In this document: one piece after another, positions 62,896 through 64,000 of the stretch
Position numbering within the stretch: position 1 is the stretch's first letter
How the letters are laid out: every line of letters begins with the position of its first letter
NCBI RefSeq assembly: GCF_003205205.1
Contig: NZ_QJRL01000002.1
Location: 340,695-404,694 of the forward strand
Direction: 5' to 3'
From: Pseudomonas sp. LB-090624
GTDB taxonomy: Bacteria > Pseudomonadota > Gammaproteobacteria > Pseudomonadales > Pseudomonadaceae
Length of the DNA: 64,000 nucleotides
The notes under the pieces: model-generated
The model's database searches: none
What the model saw: only the letters and a program-made list of their open reading frames with translations
What the model was told of the DNA's origin: nothing
Made by a program: the position numbers and the translations under genes

Positions 62896-63642
62896 TCAGA
62901 AAGCCAGGCCCACCTTCACACCGAACTCGTCACGCTTGAGCTTGGTGTTGTCCGCTACCGGGGTATCCTCGTCCAGCTTGTATTCGGTGCGGGTGTAGTA
63001 GACCCCAGCCTGCACTGGCAAACCGCCCTGCTGGTTCATCAGCAAGGTCACCTCGGCATACGGGTTGGTGCGGTCCTTCAGGTCGACAGTGTCGCTGCCA
63101 AAATCATCCACCTTCAACCGTGCTCGGCCATCGAGGGTGTGGCGCGCGCCCACTTCCACACGCAAGGTCGATGCGTCGAACTGATGGTTGTAGCCCAGCG
63201 CCGCCTTGGCAAAGGGCGACTTCACCGTGAGCTTGGTATCCAGGTCGTTGAGTTCCGGCTCGAAACGCGACCAGCCGTAGCCGCCCCCCACGGTCACATC
63301 GACAAAGTTGCGAGCGTCCAGCGCCGCGCGCCAGCCCAGGTCGAGGTCGGCCTGGGCTTCCTTGAGCTTGTTGTCGTTCTTCTTGCCGAACTTGGCTTCG
63401 GCACCAAGCTGGTAGATGAAGCCAGACTCAGCGGTCATCTTGTTGCCAAAGGTGGCGAACACACCGCCCTGCCCCAGGTGCTCCTTGTCGGTTTCACTGC
63501 CGCCTTCGAACTTGAACTTGTCGTAGGCACCGGACAGGCCGAGGGTAAACAGCGGGTCGGTGCTGGGCGCGGCCACGGCCGCCAGTGGCGAGGCGATCAG
63601 GGCGAGCAGGCAAGTGTGACGTAGCAGATGACGAGCAGGCAT
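62896..63642 (-). CDS. Outer-membrane beta-barrel protein of unknown function
   Basis: 248 residues from ATG 63642, with GGAG at the right distance; ATG 63657 is an alternative. Sec signal to AVAAPS. The mature part is alternating amphipathic strands (FTLGLSGAYDKFKFEG, YQLGAEAKFGKKN, DVTVGGGYGWSRF, RVEVGARHTLDG) and ends in a terminal Phe (FGVKVGLAF), as expected for BAM-folded outer-membrane barrels. About ten strands can be guessed. Role unknown. Confidence 0.85.
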   Translation of the reverse strand: MPARHLLRHTCLLALIASPLAAVAAPSTDPLFTLGLSGAYDKFKFEGGSETDKEHLGQGGVFATFGNKMTAESGFIYQLGAEAKFGKKNDNKLKEAQADLDLGWRAALDARNFVDVTVGGGYGWSRFEPELNDLDTKLTVKSPFAKAALGYNHQFDASTLRVEVGARHTLDGRARLKVDDFGSDTVDLKDRTNPYAEVTLLMNQQGGLPVQAGVYYTRTEYKLDEDTPVADNTKLKRDEFGVKVGLAF

Positions 63643-64000
63643 GCGTAAAGTCTCCATGACTTGTTAACGAAATACGATCGTGCAGTTCGAAACGACCGCG
63701 TCCGCAAAAGTTCGAAAAAAAGTCAGTAAAAACGCGCAACTTCTTGTATTCATGCGAAATCGCTGTGCGCCAACATTTGACGCCCCAGCATTTCAGTGGT
63801 CATATGCGCCCCAGTTTCAGGTGTCCTGCGCCGCCGCGCGCAGGGTGAAACGGGAAGCCGGTGCGTCGTGTTAGATCGTGTCCCGGGAAGTGGTGTAACT
63901 GAACCAGCCGAAGGCGCCCTGCAGGCGAAAGAGGATGGTCATCGTGGTTCTTGGCTAACGTTGAGTTTGCGAAGACCAAACACTCACCAGAGAAACCACG
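63643..64000. other. Right-edge intergenic region without a confident gene
   Basis: 358 bp at the window edge. The promoter of the outer-membrane protein gene must lie just right of 63657. The sequence around 63680-63790 is less GC-rich than the rest. A 23-codon ORF on the minus strand is listed separately. Confidence 0.5.
63871..63942 (-). CDS. Possible 23-residue small protein
   Basis: A short ORF (MTILFRLQGAFGWFSYTTSR and three more residues) starts at ATG 63942, with only a weak purine stretch upstream (GCCAAGAACCACG). Rich in aromatic residues. It could be a leader peptide or a chance ORF. Confidence 0.22.
   Translation of the reverse strand: MTILFRLQGAFGWFSYTTSRDTI

Overview
The window looks like chromosomal DNA of a fluorescent pseudomonad of the Pseudomonas putida group. 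The reasons are the high GC content, the strongly Pseudomonas-like proteins, P. putida-type REP hairpins (cores such as TCGCGGGC/GCCCGCGA), a pyoverdine accessory locus with PvdS-type promoters, and gene blocks whose order is familiar from P. putida. No rRNA, tRNA or CRISPR was seen.

Layout. 1-2410: the tail of a PL7 polysaccharide lyase, a small exported protein, the murein endopeptidase PbpG and a coiled-coil protein. 2468-13348: pyoverdine accessory region. It holds pvdA behind an iron-starvation box, an eight-gene operon matching fpvGHJK-fpvCDEF of P. aeruginosa (reduction and release of iron from ferripyoverdine in the periplasm), a DUF1615 lipoprotein, an isochorismatase-like hydrolase, and a type II thioesterase plus MbtH-like pair behind a second candidate iron-starvation box. 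13580-20401: a six-gene one-carbon operon, purU-folD-soxBDAG, in which methyl groups removed by a heterotetrameric sarcosine-oxidase-like enzyme could be passed through folate to formate. 20461-31054: a LysR regulator and exported esterase; a RibB-type enzyme with a degraded GTP cyclohydrolase II half, next to a DUF1330 gene and a polyamine-type ABC transporter that share an operator-like palindrome; a PstS-OmpA fusion behind a Pho-box-like repeat; and a TerC-family membrane protein.

31515-46875 is the accessory heart of the window, a type VI secretion effector island without T6SS core genes. It has VgrG, an Eag-type (DUF1795) chaperone, a 1540-residue prePAAR/PAAR Rhs effector with a GHH-type putative nuclease tip and a cognate immunity gene. 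An orphan Rhs C-terminal cassette follows, carrying a different toxin, a deaminase-fold domain, and its own immunity gene. A third Rhs segment of about 2.2 kb is collinear with the first and is cut off by an IS256-family element. A convergent pair encodes a PAAR protein with a glycine-rich hydrophobic C-terminus (putative pore former) and a membrane immunity protein. Toxin tips and immunity genes are AT-rich compared with the conserved Rhs cores, as expected for exchanged modules.

46991-64000: ordinary metabolic and regulatory genes. They include an acyl-CoA dehydrogenase with a divergent LysR gene, a cysteine desulfurase-like gene, a RES/Xre toxin-antitoxin pair, a nitroreductase with a divergent LysR gene, an AraC gene with a LysE exporter, a SotB-like MFS exporter, a beta-propeller-like protein, a zinc alcohol dehydrogenase with a divergent AraC gene, ThpR, LpxO, a carboxymuconolactone-decarboxylase-family protein, a GNAT acetyltransferase and an outer-membrane beta-barrel protein. 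All functional statements come from motif reading and family knowledge; no database search was run.
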